Below, one piece after another: positions 46,018 to 54,634 of a DNA stretch of 64,000 nt. Every line of letters begins with the position of its first letter. Position 1 is the stretch's first letter. The translations under genes were made by a program, and so were the position numbers. The DNA is taken from the NCBI GenBank assembly GCA_041397525.1, contig JAWKWL010000004.1, positions 124,001 to 188,000 of the forward strand, in the 5' to 3' direction. Source of the stretch: BOKV01 sp041397525 (GTDB lineage Bacteria; Pseudomonadota; Alphaproteobacteria; Rhizobiales; Rhizobiaceae). The notes beneath the pieces are model-generated. The model saw nothing but the letters and a program-made list of their open reading frames with translations. It had not been told where the DNA came from and made no database searches.

Positions 46018-46839
46018 TCATGCCGCCCGGTTTTCCAAGAGCTTGATTGCCTTCGGATCGTTCTTGCTGAAAATGACCGCCTCTCGCAAATGGTTGATTG
46101 TGACGGTCGTTTGGTCGCCTGCAAGCAACTTCGCTTGCTGGAGCAAGGTGATCATTTCCCGAACACTGGTTTTCTCCCCGTACCGGGCCGCCGCCTTGTG
46201 TGCGTCCATGTCATCCAGGGAGAATTCCGGCTTTGCCGCGATCTTGAGCATATCATCCAGCCCAAGCGGAAACATTGTCATCCGGCAGCCAATCCGCGTT
46301 GCAATCTGGGAGCGTTCGTAAAGGGACAGAACATCACCGGAAGGCTTGCCGGATGCTAGGCTTTCGGTTTCGAGATTGCCCGCCATAACGAGCGCGGTCC
46401 CACTATCGATGGCAATGTCAAGCAGATCCTTGAGGGCTTTCGGTTCAAGGTTTTGTGCTTCATCCACCAAAAGAAGAAAACGGAACTGCGATCCCGGCTC
46501 AACTCCCCGCCAATTGGCAAGACTTCCATTCTTGTCCTTAAGCGCAGCTAGAACTGCGGCGCGAACGTCCTGATGGTGCCGAGCTTGCTCCCAATAGCCC
46601 ATTTGCCGGTGAACCAGTTTGATCATACCAAGAGGGCTTTTGTCGGCCGGCGTCACCTTCAAATATGCAGATGCCGGATATTTTGACTTGAGATACAAAA
46701 GGGTTTCGGTTTTTCCAACCCCTGCCTTGCCGGTAATGAGTGCGGGATTGATACCCCTCAACACCAATTCCGCATGTTGCTCTGCTATTTGTACTGACCT
46801 GGTCGTAATAAAGTGGGGCTTTGGCTGAAGTCTAACCAT
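46018..46839 (-). CDS. MuB-like AAA+ transposition protein
   Basis: 273-residue ATPase that in Mu binds target DNA and activates the MuA transposase. Walker A is ITGKAGVGKTE (residues 37-44) and Walker B FLLLVDEAQN (D126, E127), followed by a sensor-like VMAGN. The N-terminal HTH of Mu MuB is not obvious; the sequence begins with a short leader and resembles the TniB/IstB-like AAA+ group, as in many BcepMu-type phages. It lies 13 bases after the transposase gene. Confidence 0.88.
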   Translation of the reverse strand: MVRLQPKPHFITTRSVQIAEQHAELVLRGINPALITGKAGVGKTETLLYLKSKYPASAYLKVTPADKSPLGMIKLVHRQMGYWEQARHHQDVRAAVLAALKDKNGSLANWRGVEPGSQFRFLLLVDEAQNLEPKALKDLLDIAIDSGTALVMAGNLETESLASGKPSGDVLSLYERSQIATRIGCRMTMFPLGLDDMLKIAAKPEFSLDDMDAHKAAARYGEKTSVREMITLLQQAKLLAGDQTTVTINHLREAVIFSKNDPKAIKLLENRAA

Positions 46840-46852
46840 GGCGTGATCCCTT

Positions 46853-48676
46853 TCACCATTTTCGAGGTTTCAGAACGACCTCTTCGATAATCCGTCGCCT
46901 TACGTCTTCGTCATCCAAGTCATCCGTTGGCTTGGGAGAATGGTCAGGAAGTTGGAATTGAGGTTGATAAGCGGGATGATCATTGATCCGCAGGATAGCG
47001 CCAGGCTCGCCGCCAGCGACCTTTGCAGAACCAAACAGGCGCGGTCCCTCTTCGATCAAATCAACAGTTTTTGCCTGTTCGGCAAGATCACGTACAGCAG
47101 TCGAATGGAGCCGCCTTCGCCGCCCGGCTTCCTTGGCAGCATTTTGGTCAAGATAGCCGGTTGCCTGTTCAAGCCGGGCGATGCAGAGGAAGGTTCCCTT
47201 GTCGTCCGCATCAACCCTAACTTCAGGATTGTCCGGACAAATTCGTGAATGGTGTACCCACACCCTCTTGCCATTGTGCCTGGTCAATTCGTCGTCATAA
47301 AAACGTCCATTCAATCCGGGTAGCGAAAAGGAACTGCCCTTGATCGTTCTGGGAATGGCTTCGCACCCAATGGCGAATGCAAATTGCGGATCAAACACAG
47401 ATGGCCGAAAACCGTCGTCGTAAAACTCGCGATAAATCTCATTGGGAGACCGATCACGATAGTTGTCACCGCCGATTGGCGTTTCGTGATATTCATGAAC
47501 CAGGTCACCAATCATCCGACACAGATCAGCGAACGTGCCATCAAAAGGCGGAACCCTTTTCCCTGGAGCTTTCAATCTTGAGTTCATTCGGTCACCGCCA
47601 ATATAGCCCGGCAACCGGGAAAGGAATTGTTCCTCAAGGTGGCGAAACCAACGCTCAATCCGCTTCGCCTTGGCATTGTAAGCGATTGAATAACTGATAC
47701 CTGCCCTGACCGTTCGGTTACCTTCACTCTGAAAGTCTGCGGTCAGTTTCATTGCGTCCTGGAATGCTTTGACAATTTGAAACTCACTTCCATTGTCCAG
47801 CTGATACCGGGATGCACAACCAAAATCGCGTCGCGTCCAGGATGACAAGAGGGAAAGGGCAACATCTTGTTGGCGCACTCCTGCCCTGTCTTCGAAAAGC
47901 AGCAAATCCCAATGAATGCGAGCCGTGGCAACATCAAACCAGGCAATCATTTTTGGTGTTGCCATCGAACCGTCAGGCCGAAGGAAATGAATGTCCAAAT
48001 GGTGGACATCCGCAACAACCAGTTCCATTGGTTTCAAGCCATGGATTGTGCGCCGCGCAATGGGCGCCCGGCGCTCATGTTCCCGATGGTTGTTTCTGAA
48101 ATCATGCACTATCCGAAAGTGTGATCCGGCAAGAACCCAATCCTTTGGAATACGACAAAGCCGCTTGAGTTCCGGTTCTGAAATGGTGATAGGCCGCGCC
48201 TGGACAAGTTGTATCAATTTCCGATGACACCACTCCCGAATGGATTTGAACTGCATGCCCTGTGCCCAAAGGGAATTTCTGAAATCGGCCAGATCAGCGG
48301 CAATGTTCTGCTTTGCAATGTCAGGCAATGGAATTTCGGCATCCCATAGCCTCGAAATCAATACCCGCTTGCCGCCGCGATCCGCCCTTGGCTTTCGGCC
48401 ACTGGGATGCAGCACAACCGGATTTTGAAGCGGAGCAAGCGGGACGGCGGGAACTTCATAGGTGGCTTTCAAGTCGGCTGGAAGGCTATTAAAAGCTACT
48501 TCGAAGCCGGTTCCAGCCCGCCCGCCTTTGCCCTTCACTTCACGAACTTTGAGGCTCGCGCCGCGCCATTGCTTCTGGCTGCCAAGGCCGATATTGCGCA
48601 ACAACCGGCTGGCTGTTGACCGGTCAACATCTGCCAGCATCGAAAATTCCCTGGTTGAAAGCCAACGGTTTTTCAT
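46853..48676 (-). CDS. MuA-like DDE transposase
   Basis: 607 residues. The N-terminal part has a winged-helix/HTH-like start (WLSTREFSMLADVDRSTASRLLRNIG). The RNase H-like catalytic core has D223 (LVVADVHHLDI), D294 (YQLDNGSEF) and E341 (AKAKRIERWFRHLEEQF), a complete DDE triad, followed by the beta-barrel Mu-transposase C-terminal domain and a charged tail that may bind MuB. The ATG at 48676 overlaps the gp16-like stop (ATGA); the frame from 48811 runs over that gene. All catalytic residues are intact, so the enzyme may be active. Confidence 0.92.
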   Translation of the reverse strand: MKNRWLSTREFSMLADVDRSTASRLLRNIGLGSQKQWRGASLKVREVKGKGGRAGTGFEVAFNSLPADLKATYEVPAVPLAPLQNPVVLHPSGRKPRADRGGKRVLISRLWDAEIPLPDIAKQNIAADLADFRNSLWAQGMQFKSIREWCHRKLIQLVQARPITISEPELKRLCRIPKDWVLAGSHFRIVHDFRNNHREHERRAPIARRTIHGLKPMELVVADVHHLDIHFLRPDGSMATPKMIAWFDVATARIHWDLLLFEDRAGVRQQDVALSLLSSWTRRDFGCASRYQLDNGSEFQIVKAFQDAMKLTADFQSEGNRTVRAGISYSIAYNAKAKRIERWFRHLEEQFLSRLPGYIGGDRMNSRLKAPGKRVPPFDGTFADLCRMIGDLVHEYHETPIGGDNYRDRSPNEIYREFYDDGFRPSVFDPQFAFAIGCEAIPRTIKGSSFSLPGLNGRFYDDELTRHNGKRVWVHHSRICPDNPEVRVDADDKGTFLCIARLEQATGYLDQNAAKEAGRRRRLHSTAVRDLAEQAKTVDLIEEGPRLFGSAKVAGGEPGAILRINDHPAYQPQFQLPDHSPKPTDDLDDEDVRRRIIEEVVLKPRKW

Positions 48677-48888
48677 GCAGCAATTTTCTGTGGCTTGGCT
48701 TTGATACCAAGTTCGACCGCGATCCGGTGACTGATACCCCGTTTGCATTTCAGTCTGCCATGGATCACGGCATAAACTGTTCTTGGGTTGAACCCTCGGG
48801 CTTCCGCCCATTCCTTTACGGAGACACCTTGAGCGTTCATCATTTGTGCAACCTGGTTTCGGCTATCATCCATAGCTGACACCTCCAA
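48673..48888 (-). CDS. BcepMu gp16-family phage protein
   Basis: 71 residues with the family pattern of BcepMu gp16: MMNAQGVSVKEWAEARGFNPRTVYAVIHGRLKCKRGISHRIAVELGIK. It is a small HTH DNA-binding protein found upstream of BcepMu-type transposase genes, in the place of Mu Ner. It is divergent from the repressor gene with only 23 bases between, where the lysis-lysogeny switch operator should lie. Confidence 0.85.
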   Translation of the reverse strand: MEVSAMDDSRNQVAQMMNAQGVSVKEWAEARGFNPRTVYAVIHGRLKCKRGISHRIAVELGIKAKPQKIAA

Positions 48889-48911
48889 AATCGTGAAACT
48901 GTGTTACCATT

Positions 48912-49373
48912 ATGTCTAAATTCGATACCGTGGCAAGTGCTGTCCTTGACCGCCTCAAGGACTACACAGGCACAAACACCGACACTGAGCTTGCGGAAAA
49001 GCTACAAACGAGTGTTGCAAACGTGTCAAAATGGCGTCAACGGAACAAGGTTCCATATGAACAGATTGCAAGTTTATTCGATGGTTATCCCGGTATTTTC
49101 GAATTTATAATTACTGGTGAAGCAAGTCTATTGACCAATATTACAAAACCTAACGAAGCTATCGTGCATCATATATTGCGGAATATGTTTTTGAACGGCG
49201 ATTTTTCGACTATTGATAAGGACTTCTCCACGGTTCTCAAATCCCTTCCAGATCGCGCAATTTTCTTTGCAGCCCAATACGAGATGATAGTTGAGCAGGC
49301 AAAGCGGCGGCAAAGGGTTCACGGCCTGGACTATAAGGCCGCGCTGCATAGCATATTGGGTAGCGACGTTTAG
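48912..49373 (+). CDS. CI-like phage repressor, HTH domain protein
   Basis: 153 residues. An N-terminal CI-type helix-turn-helix (VASAVLDRLKDYTGTNTDTELAEKLQTSVANVSKWRQRNKVPYEQIASLF) is followed by a helical C-terminal part without the serine/lysine protease domain of lambda CI or LexA. It therefore should not self-cleave in the SOS response. Divergent from the early operon, it is the likely immunity repressor. Lower GC than its neighbours. Confidence 0.82.
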   Translation: MSKFDTVASAVLDRLKDYTGTNTDTELAEKLQTSVANVSKWRQRNKVPYEQIASLFDGYPGIFEFIITGEASLLTNITKPNEAIVHHILRNMFLNGDFSTIDKDFSTVLKSLPDRAIFFAAQYEMIVEQAKRRQRVHGLDYKAALHSILGSDV

Positions 49374-49654
49374 AGACAATTTGTCTATTTTTGGGGCGTT
49401 TTAAGAGCGTTCGGACAAGCTTCTAAACGTCACCAATCAACGTCACCAATCCCAATATTATGGAACTTTCGAAAAATTGATGTCACCAATTATCTCAATG
49501 AAATCAATCGTCTAAAATTATTGCAAAATTGAAAGACATTGGTGACCTTGTCGATAATTAACCGTCACCAATGCGCCGCTAACTATCTGAAATTATTTAT
49601 TATATTGGGGAACCTGTCAGTCGCATGCGGGCGAAAATAATTTCCGACGCTACA
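49374..49654. repeat. Right end of the element with RTCACCAAT repeats
   Basis: About 280 bases without a gene. It holds five copies of (C/T)GTCACCAAT or its complement: 49428, 49441, 49481 and 49563 on plus, 49538 on minus. GTCGATAATTA at 49550 matches the left-end sites, and the terminal inverted repeat is at 49635-49654. The sites are probably for MuA, the repressor or both. Adjacent ACAA at 49655-49658 is the right copy of the target repeat. Confidence 0.7.
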
Positions 49655-49684
49655 ACAAGCCTGGGTTGCGCAATGGGTCTTGCG

Positions 49685-49699
49685 GAACATTGCAAGAAC
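49685..49699. promoter_or_regulatory. SOS box (LexA operator) of lexA
   Basis: GAACATTGCAAGAAC fits the alphaproteobacterial LexA operator GTTC-N7-GTTC on the complementary strand exactly (GAAC-N7-GAAC). It lies 77 bases before the lexA start and 31 bases beyond the end of the Mu-like element. A near match, GTTCGTGATTTGTTT at 49710-49724, may be a second weaker site. Autoregulation of lexA is expected. Confidence 0.85.
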
Positions 49700-49775
49700 G
49701 TGTATAGCTGTTCGTGATTTGTTTCGCTTTGTTCGATCCTTGCTCAGGGTTCGGCAGCGCCACGGGAGAGACGAC

Positions 49776-50651
49776 ATGCTAACGCGCCAGCAGCGTGAAT
49801 TGCTGCTTTTCATTCACGAACGCCTTCAAGCTGAAGGTGTTCCACCATCCTTTGATGAAATGAAGGACGCGCTTGAACTGAAATCAAAATCAGGCATTCA
49901 CCGACTGATCACGGCGCTGGAAGAGCGGGGTTTCATTCGGCGCCTGCCCAACCGCGCGCGGGCACTGGAGGTCCTGCGGCTGCCGGAATCGCATGTTGGA
50001 GCGGGATTGCAACCGGCGGCGGGCTCGGGTGGGCATCCCGTGGGTCAATTGGGAGGAATGTCCGAACAGCCACAGCAGCCGATTGTTGGTGAGCGGCCCC
50101 GCGGTTTCCAGCCCAGTGTCATTGAGGGCGATCTTTCGCGTAATACTGCCAATCATGGTGGTGCCCAAGGCATGGGTGAAGGCGTGAGAAGCGGCAATGT
50201 GCATCCGATGCGCGGCCGTGGTGAGAGAGCAATTGAACGCGGCCCGGTTCCGTTGGATGATGGTGAAGTCTCCATCTCCATTCCGGTGATGGGACGCATT
50301 GCGGCGGGTGTTCCGATTTCCGCGATCCAGGACCATACCCGCAATGTGACCGTGCCGCCGGACATGATCGGGTTTGGCCGCCATTTTGCGCTGGAGGTCA
50401 ATGGCGATTCGATGATCGAAGCCGGGATCCATGATGGTGACACGGTGATCATCCGCGAGACCAACAGTGCTGACGCGGGCGATATCGTGGTGGCTCTGGT
50501 CGATGACGAGGAGGCCACACTCAAGACCTTGCGGCGCAAGGGGGCTGCTATCGCGCTTGAAGCGGCCAATCCCGCCTATGAGACACGGATTTTCACTCAG
50601 GATCGGGTGAAGGTTCAGGGGCGACTCGTCGGCTTGATCCGGCGCTACTGA
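49776..50651 (+). CDS. lexA: SOS repressor LexA with long linker
   Basis: 291 residues; rhizobial LexA proteins are usually about 240. The winged HTH (residues 1-70, MLTRQQRELLLFIHERLQAEGVPPS) is followed by a long, glycine- and proline-rich linker (about 72-165) and the self-cleaving peptidase domain: cleavage site A177-G178 (VMGRIAAGVP), nucleophile S212 (NGDSMIEAG) and K250 (EEATLKTL). All catalytic residues are present, so the long linker is unusual but not disabling. The start at 49776 has GGGAGAG upstream; the frame from 49680 runs over the operator. The 3' end overlaps comEC (opposite strand) by 59 bp. Confidence 0.95.
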   Translation: MLTRQQRELLLFIHERLQAEGVPPSFDEMKDALELKSKSGIHRLITALEERGFIRRLPNRARALEVLRLPESHVGAGLQPAAGSGGHPVGQLGGMSEQPQQPIVGERPRGFQPSVIEGDLSRNTANHGGAQGMGEGVRSGNVHPMRGRGERAIERGPVPLDDGEVSISIPVMGRIAAGVPISAIQDHTRNVTVPPDMIGFGRHFALEVNGDSMIEAGIHDGDTVIIRETNSADAGDIVVALVDDEEATLKTLRRKGAAIALEAANPAYETRIFTQDRVKVQGRLVGLIRRY

Positions 50652-53010
50652 CGGTAGCTTTCTGCTCTGCATCGGGGTCGGTCATTGCAGGCTTTTGCCA
50701 GGGTCTGTTGCCGCTCGTCATTGCGGTCTTGATGACAACGGTGTCGAGCCATTGTTGTTTTTCGTGCAGTGGCGTCGATGGTGTGGGGACCGGCTGGCGA
50801 GGCAAGGTCAGTTCATGGGTGCCGTGGCTTTCGAAGTCATGACGTTTCAGCACAATGAGCGGTGCCCTGCCCTTGCAATTGACCCATCTTAGCCGTGGGG
50901 CAATGAGGATATCGGCGCTCCCGCAGGCTTTCGTGAGATATTTGGGGGAATAGACGATATCGACGGAAAGGCCGTTTGGTAGGCGGGCCAGGCAATGGTC
51001 CTTGTTGCATTCAACGAACATTGCCCTGTCGGTTTCTGCTTCTCCACCGGAAAAGGCATTCAGCCAGATATCGCTGACAAAGGTGTTTCGCCGGGGATAT
51101 GCAAGGGCCAGCTTTCCCGATTTTGCAGCAAAGGCGACAGCGCGGCCATCCTGTGAGACCAGAATGTCCGGCGGAGGTCCGTTGGCAAAGGTCAAAGGCA
51201 GGGCAAGCAGTGATGCCAGGCCCAGCAAACGCAGTTTCGATCGCAGAAGCGTCAGGCAGCAAATGCCTGCTGAACCAAGCAACAGGAATGCCATCGGCTT
51301 GGCACCGGTAATCCCTGAAACGCCATGGCTGTTGGTCCAGTCGGAGATTTCAACCATTCGCCGGATGGACCAGCCCAGTGCGTCAAGGGTCACGAATTCA
51401 AGGCCATATGGCATCAACAAGCTGGAAACCAGGGCTAATGGCATGACCAGGAAGCTGACAATCGGCATGGCAGCCAGGTTGGCGACAAAGCCCATCGGCG
51501 CCACGCGGTGAAAATGCCAGGCGGCAAAGATTCCGGTGGCAAGACCTGCCACAATACTGGTGAAGGCAAGGCTTGAGATCTGGGAAACGCCTGATCGCAG
51601 AAAGCCGGTGAGATAGCCGGGCGTTTCGCGACCATGTTCCCCAAAGCGACGGTTGCGGAATTCGGTCACTGCTTCATAGGCCGATACAAGTGCGGCTGCG
51701 GCAGCAAAGGACATCTGGAATCCCGGTTCCAGCAATGCCTCGGGAGTCAGGCAAAGGATAATGGCGGCAGCCAGGGCAACATTGCGGATTGTCAGTCCGC
51801 GCCGGTCCACCAGCGTCGCTGCCAGCATGATGGCGATCATGAACCAGGCACGCTGGGTAGCGACCGAGGCGCCGGAAATCATCAGATAGAGCGTCGCTGC
51901 CGCCAGTCCTGCCCCCGCGGCCCATTTGCGGATCGGGTAATGCAACGCCAGGGATGGAAAATACGCAAGCACATAGCGGGTAAATCCTACAACGGTCAAA
52001 GTGACCAGTGCCATGTGCAGGCCGGAGATCGCCAATACATGTGCGAGCCCCGACTGGCGCAGGCTGTCCTGGATTTTTTCCGGAATGCGGCTGCGGTCGC
52101 CAGTGATGAGCGCCGTGGCAATGGTCCCCTCCTCGTCCGGCAATGCCGCAATTATCCGCGCGGCAATTGCCATGCGCAGCCGATTGATTTTCACTTGCAC
52201 TTTCTCAACCAGTCCCAGATTGCCGGTTGCTTGCACGGATTTCGGTGCGCCCATGAAAAATCCGGCACCACCCATTCCGTCATACCGGGCGAAGAATCCG
52301 AAATGATAGCTACCGGGAAATGCAGGCCCCGAAACCGGTTGGAGCGAAGCAAGACCGGTAATTCCCTCGCCTGGGTTGAAGCGCTCCGCCTTGCTGCTGG
52401 CCGACAGGCGCACCAGATGCGGGATTTGGGATGGTGCGAGACCTTCGATCGAAACCGGCCTGATCAGATAACGTGGCGAGCCACGGCTGTTTGCATCGGT
52501 TTCTATCACGGTACCGGTGATCACGGCCTTGACAGATGTCACCAGCACCGGATCACCGGTTCGCAATGTGCGCCATTGCGCCAGAGAAGCGCCAGCAAAA
52601 ACCAGCGCGGTCGCAACCAGTACGGCATGCGCCATTCCGTGATGGCGCAACCGCATGGCAAGAAGTGCCGGAACTAGCGCGGAGACCGGCAGCAGACCGG
52701 GCACCGGTTCCGCAATTGCCAGAAAATAACCCAAAATGCCAAGTGCCAGACAGACCGGCATCGCGTTGAACAGTCCACCGGCTTCGCGCTCATAAAGCCA
52801 CTCGGCGGCCAGCGCATGTCTTGCCGTCTCGACCCTGTCGGAGAACCGGATGCCGAGTGCCGTGAGTCTGCCGGGTCTTGCAATTGTCAGGCGCGAACCG
52901 CTGGTGAACACGGCGTCGGGACTGGTTGAGACAGCCTGCACGGCAGGGTCATGCGGTAGCGAAACCCCGGTCATCGAACCATGCGGTTTGTATGGCCCCT
53001 CCGTCGCCAT
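50593..53010 (-). CDS. comEC: ComEC/Rec2-type DNA uptake channel protein
   Basis: 805 residues. The N-terminal DUF4131 region follows a leader, then the competence domain with many membrane segments (GLAHVLAISGLHMALVTL is the family signature, near residue 320). The C-terminal beta-lactamase-like part is short and poor in metal-binding motifs, ending in a low-complexity tail, so nuclease activity is unlikely. It would translocate single-stranded DNA across the inner membrane. Other competence genes are not in the window. Order lexA-comEC-gltX is typical of rhizobia. Confidence 0.9.
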   Translation of the reverse strand: MATEGPYKPHGSMTGVSLPHDPAVQAVSTSPDAVFTSGSRLTIARPGRLTALGIRFSDRVETARHALAAEWLYEREAGGLFNAMPVCLALGILGYFLAIAEPVPGLLPVSALVPALLAMRLRHHGMAHAVLVATALVFAGASLAQWRTLRTGDPVLVTSVKAVITGTVIETDANSRGSPRYLIRPVSIEGLAPSQIPHLVRLSASSKAERFNPGEGITGLASLQPVSGPAFPGSYHFGFFARYDGMGGAGFFMGAPKSVQATGNLGLVEKVQVKINRLRMAIAARIIAALPDEEGTIATALITGDRSRIPEKIQDSLRQSGLAHVLAISGLHMALVTLTVVGFTRYVLAYFPSLALHYPIRKWAAGAGLAAATLYLMISGASVATQRAWFMIAIMLAATLVDRRGLTIRNVALAAAIILCLTPEALLEPGFQMSFAAAAALVSAYEAVTEFRNRRFGEHGRETPGYLTGFLRSGVSQISSLAFTSIVAGLATGIFAAWHFHRVAPMGFVANLAAMPIVSFLVMPLALVSSLLMPYGLEFVTLDALGWSIRRMVEISDWTNSHGVSGITGAKPMAFLLLGSAGICCLTLLRSKLRLLGLASLLALPLTFANGPPPDILVSQDGRAVAFAAKSGKLALAYPRRNTFVSDIWLNAFSGGEAETDRAMFVECNKDHCLARLPNGLSVDIVYSPKYLTKACGSADILIAPRLRWVNCKGRAPLIVLKRHDFESHGTHELTLPRQPVPTPSTPLHEKQQWLDTVVIKTAMTSGNRPWQKPAMTDPDAEQKATVSSAGSSRRVAPEPSPDPE

Positions 53011-53180
53011 TTACTCAGTTTTCCCCACCCGGACCCCAGCAGCACGGGCAAACCACCGGGGTCAATCCTTGCCTCATACCGCAAACATGCTACACAGCGC
53101 TCAAACAGGCAGGCTCCGTGTGATTGCATGCACCGCAATTCAACCACCCATGCTTGCACAAATCAATCGTCAGGGAAATC

Positions 53181-54605
53181 ATGCCCGATACCGTCATCAC
53201 CCGCTTTGCTCCGTCACCGACTGGCTTCCTGCATATTGGCGGGGCCAGGACCGCACTTTTCAACTGGCTCTATTCACGCCATCACGGGGGCAAGATGTTG
53301 CTCAGGATCGAGGACACCGACCGGGAACGCTCGACCGAAGCTGCGGTTGAAGCCATTCTCGACGGGTTGTCCTGGATGGGGATTGACTGGGACGGCGAAC
53401 CCATTTCGCAGTTCGAGCGCGCCTCCCGCCACAGGGAAGTTGCCGAACAGCTGGTCGCCATGGGCAAAGCCTATTATTGCTTCGCCACCCAACAGGAACT
53501 GGAGGAAATGCGTGAAAAGGCGCGCGCCGAAGGCCGCCCGCCGCGCTATGACGGGCGCTGGCGCGACCGTGACCCTTCGCAAGCACCGGCAGGAGCAAAG
53601 GGTGTGATCCGCATCAAGGCGCCGCAGGACGGGGAAACCGTGGTCAATGACCAGGTCCAGGGCGTTGTGCGCTTTCCCAACAAGGATCTCGACGACATGG
53701 TCCTGCTGCGCTCTGACGGCACGCCGACCTACATGCTCGCGGTCGTTGTTGACGATCACGACATGGGAGTCACGCATATCATTCGCGGCGACGATCACCT
53801 AACCAATGCCGGGCGGCAGACGCTGATCTATGACGCGATGGGCTGGGAAGTGCCGGTGATGGCGCATATTCCGCTCATTCACGGGCCGGACGGAGCCAAG
53901 CTTTCCAAGCGGCACGGGGCGCTCGGTGCGGACGCCTACCGGGCAATGGGTTATCTGCCGGAAGCACTGCGCAACTATCTGGTCCGGCTAGGCTGGGCGC
54001 ATGGCGATGCAGAAATCATGTCGATGGACGAGATGATTGAATGGTTCGGCTTTGACGGGATGAGCAAGGGCGCGGCGCGCTTTGACATCGCCAAATTGCA
54101 GAGTCTCAACGGGCATTACATCCGGCACGCGGATGATGAATATCTGGTTGGCCGGGTCGAGGCGATCCTGCCGCAAATTGAAAGCGGGCGCGAGATCCTT
54201 GACGCCATGACTTCAGAACGCCGCAAGCAGTTGGTGCATGCGATGCCTGGACTGAAGGAACGTGCCAAAACGCTGGTGGAACTCGCTGATGGCGCGCGCT
54301 TCATCTTCGATGTCCGCCCGCTGGCAGTAGACGAAAAGGCGGGAACCATCCTTGCCGATGGCGGGGTCGAGGTGTTGCGTGCGCTGCTTCCTGCCCTTGA
54401 AGCCCTGCCTGAATGGACGGCAGCCAGCACAGATGCGGCTGCCCGTGCGCATGCAGAAGCTACTGGTCTGAAACTTGGCAAGGTGGCACAGCCGCTTCGT
54501 GCAGCGTTGACCGGGCGGGCGGTTTCGCCACCCGTCTTTGACGTGATGGAAGTATTGGGGCGCGAGGAGAGCCTTGCGCGCATCGCAGACCAGACGAAGG
54601 ACTGA
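53181..54605 (+). CDS. gltX: Glutamyl-tRNA synthetase
   Basis: 474-residue class I aminoacyl-tRNA synthetase. Signatures: FAPSPTGFLHIGGARTALFNWL (HIGH) and KLSKRHGALG (KMSKS-type). The start at 53181 (MPDTVITRFAPSP) has AGGGAAATC upstream; the frame from 53124 is too long. Divergent from comEC. Confidence 0.96.
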   Translation: MPDTVITRFAPSPTGFLHIGGARTALFNWLYSRHHGGKMLLRIEDTDRERSTEAAVEAILDGLSWMGIDWDGEPISQFERASRHREVAEQLVAMGKAYYCFATQQELEEMREKARAEGRPPRYDGRWRDRDPSQAPAGAKGVIRIKAPQDGETVVNDQVQGVVRFPNKDLDDMVLLRSDGTPTYMLAVVVDDHDMGVTHIIRGDDHLTNAGRQTLIYDAMGWEVPVMAHIPLIHGPDGAKLSKRHGALGADAYRAMGYLPEALRNYLVRLGWAHGDAEIMSMDEMIEWFGFDGMSKGAARFDIAKLQSLNGHYIRHADDEYLVGRVEAILPQIESGREILDAMTSERRKQLVHAMPGLKERAKTLVELADGARFIFDVRPLAVDEKAGTILADGGVEVLRALLPALEALPEWTAASTDAAARAHAEATGLKLGKVAQPLRAALTGRAVSPPVFDVMEVLGREESLARIADQTKD

Positions 54606-54634
54606 GCAACCTTCCCCACCAATCGGAGACAGAC

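Larger units (their letters stand above)
41544..49654. mobile_element. Compact Mu-like transposable element (8,111 bp)
   Basis: The left end reads TGTACCGTCGATAATTATTT and the right end, read inward on the minus strand, TGTAGCGTCGGAAATTATTT: 17 of 20 positions match. The element starts TG and ends CA as Mu-family elements do. ACAA flanks it on both sides (41540-41543, 49655-49658), most simply a target duplication. Order from the right end: repressor (+), then on the minus strand gp16-like, MuA, MuB, a small protein; further left a plus-strand gene, Mor-like activator, head protease I, capsid T and a small HTH-like protein. Portal, terminase, tail and lysis genes are absent. Confidence 0.87.
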
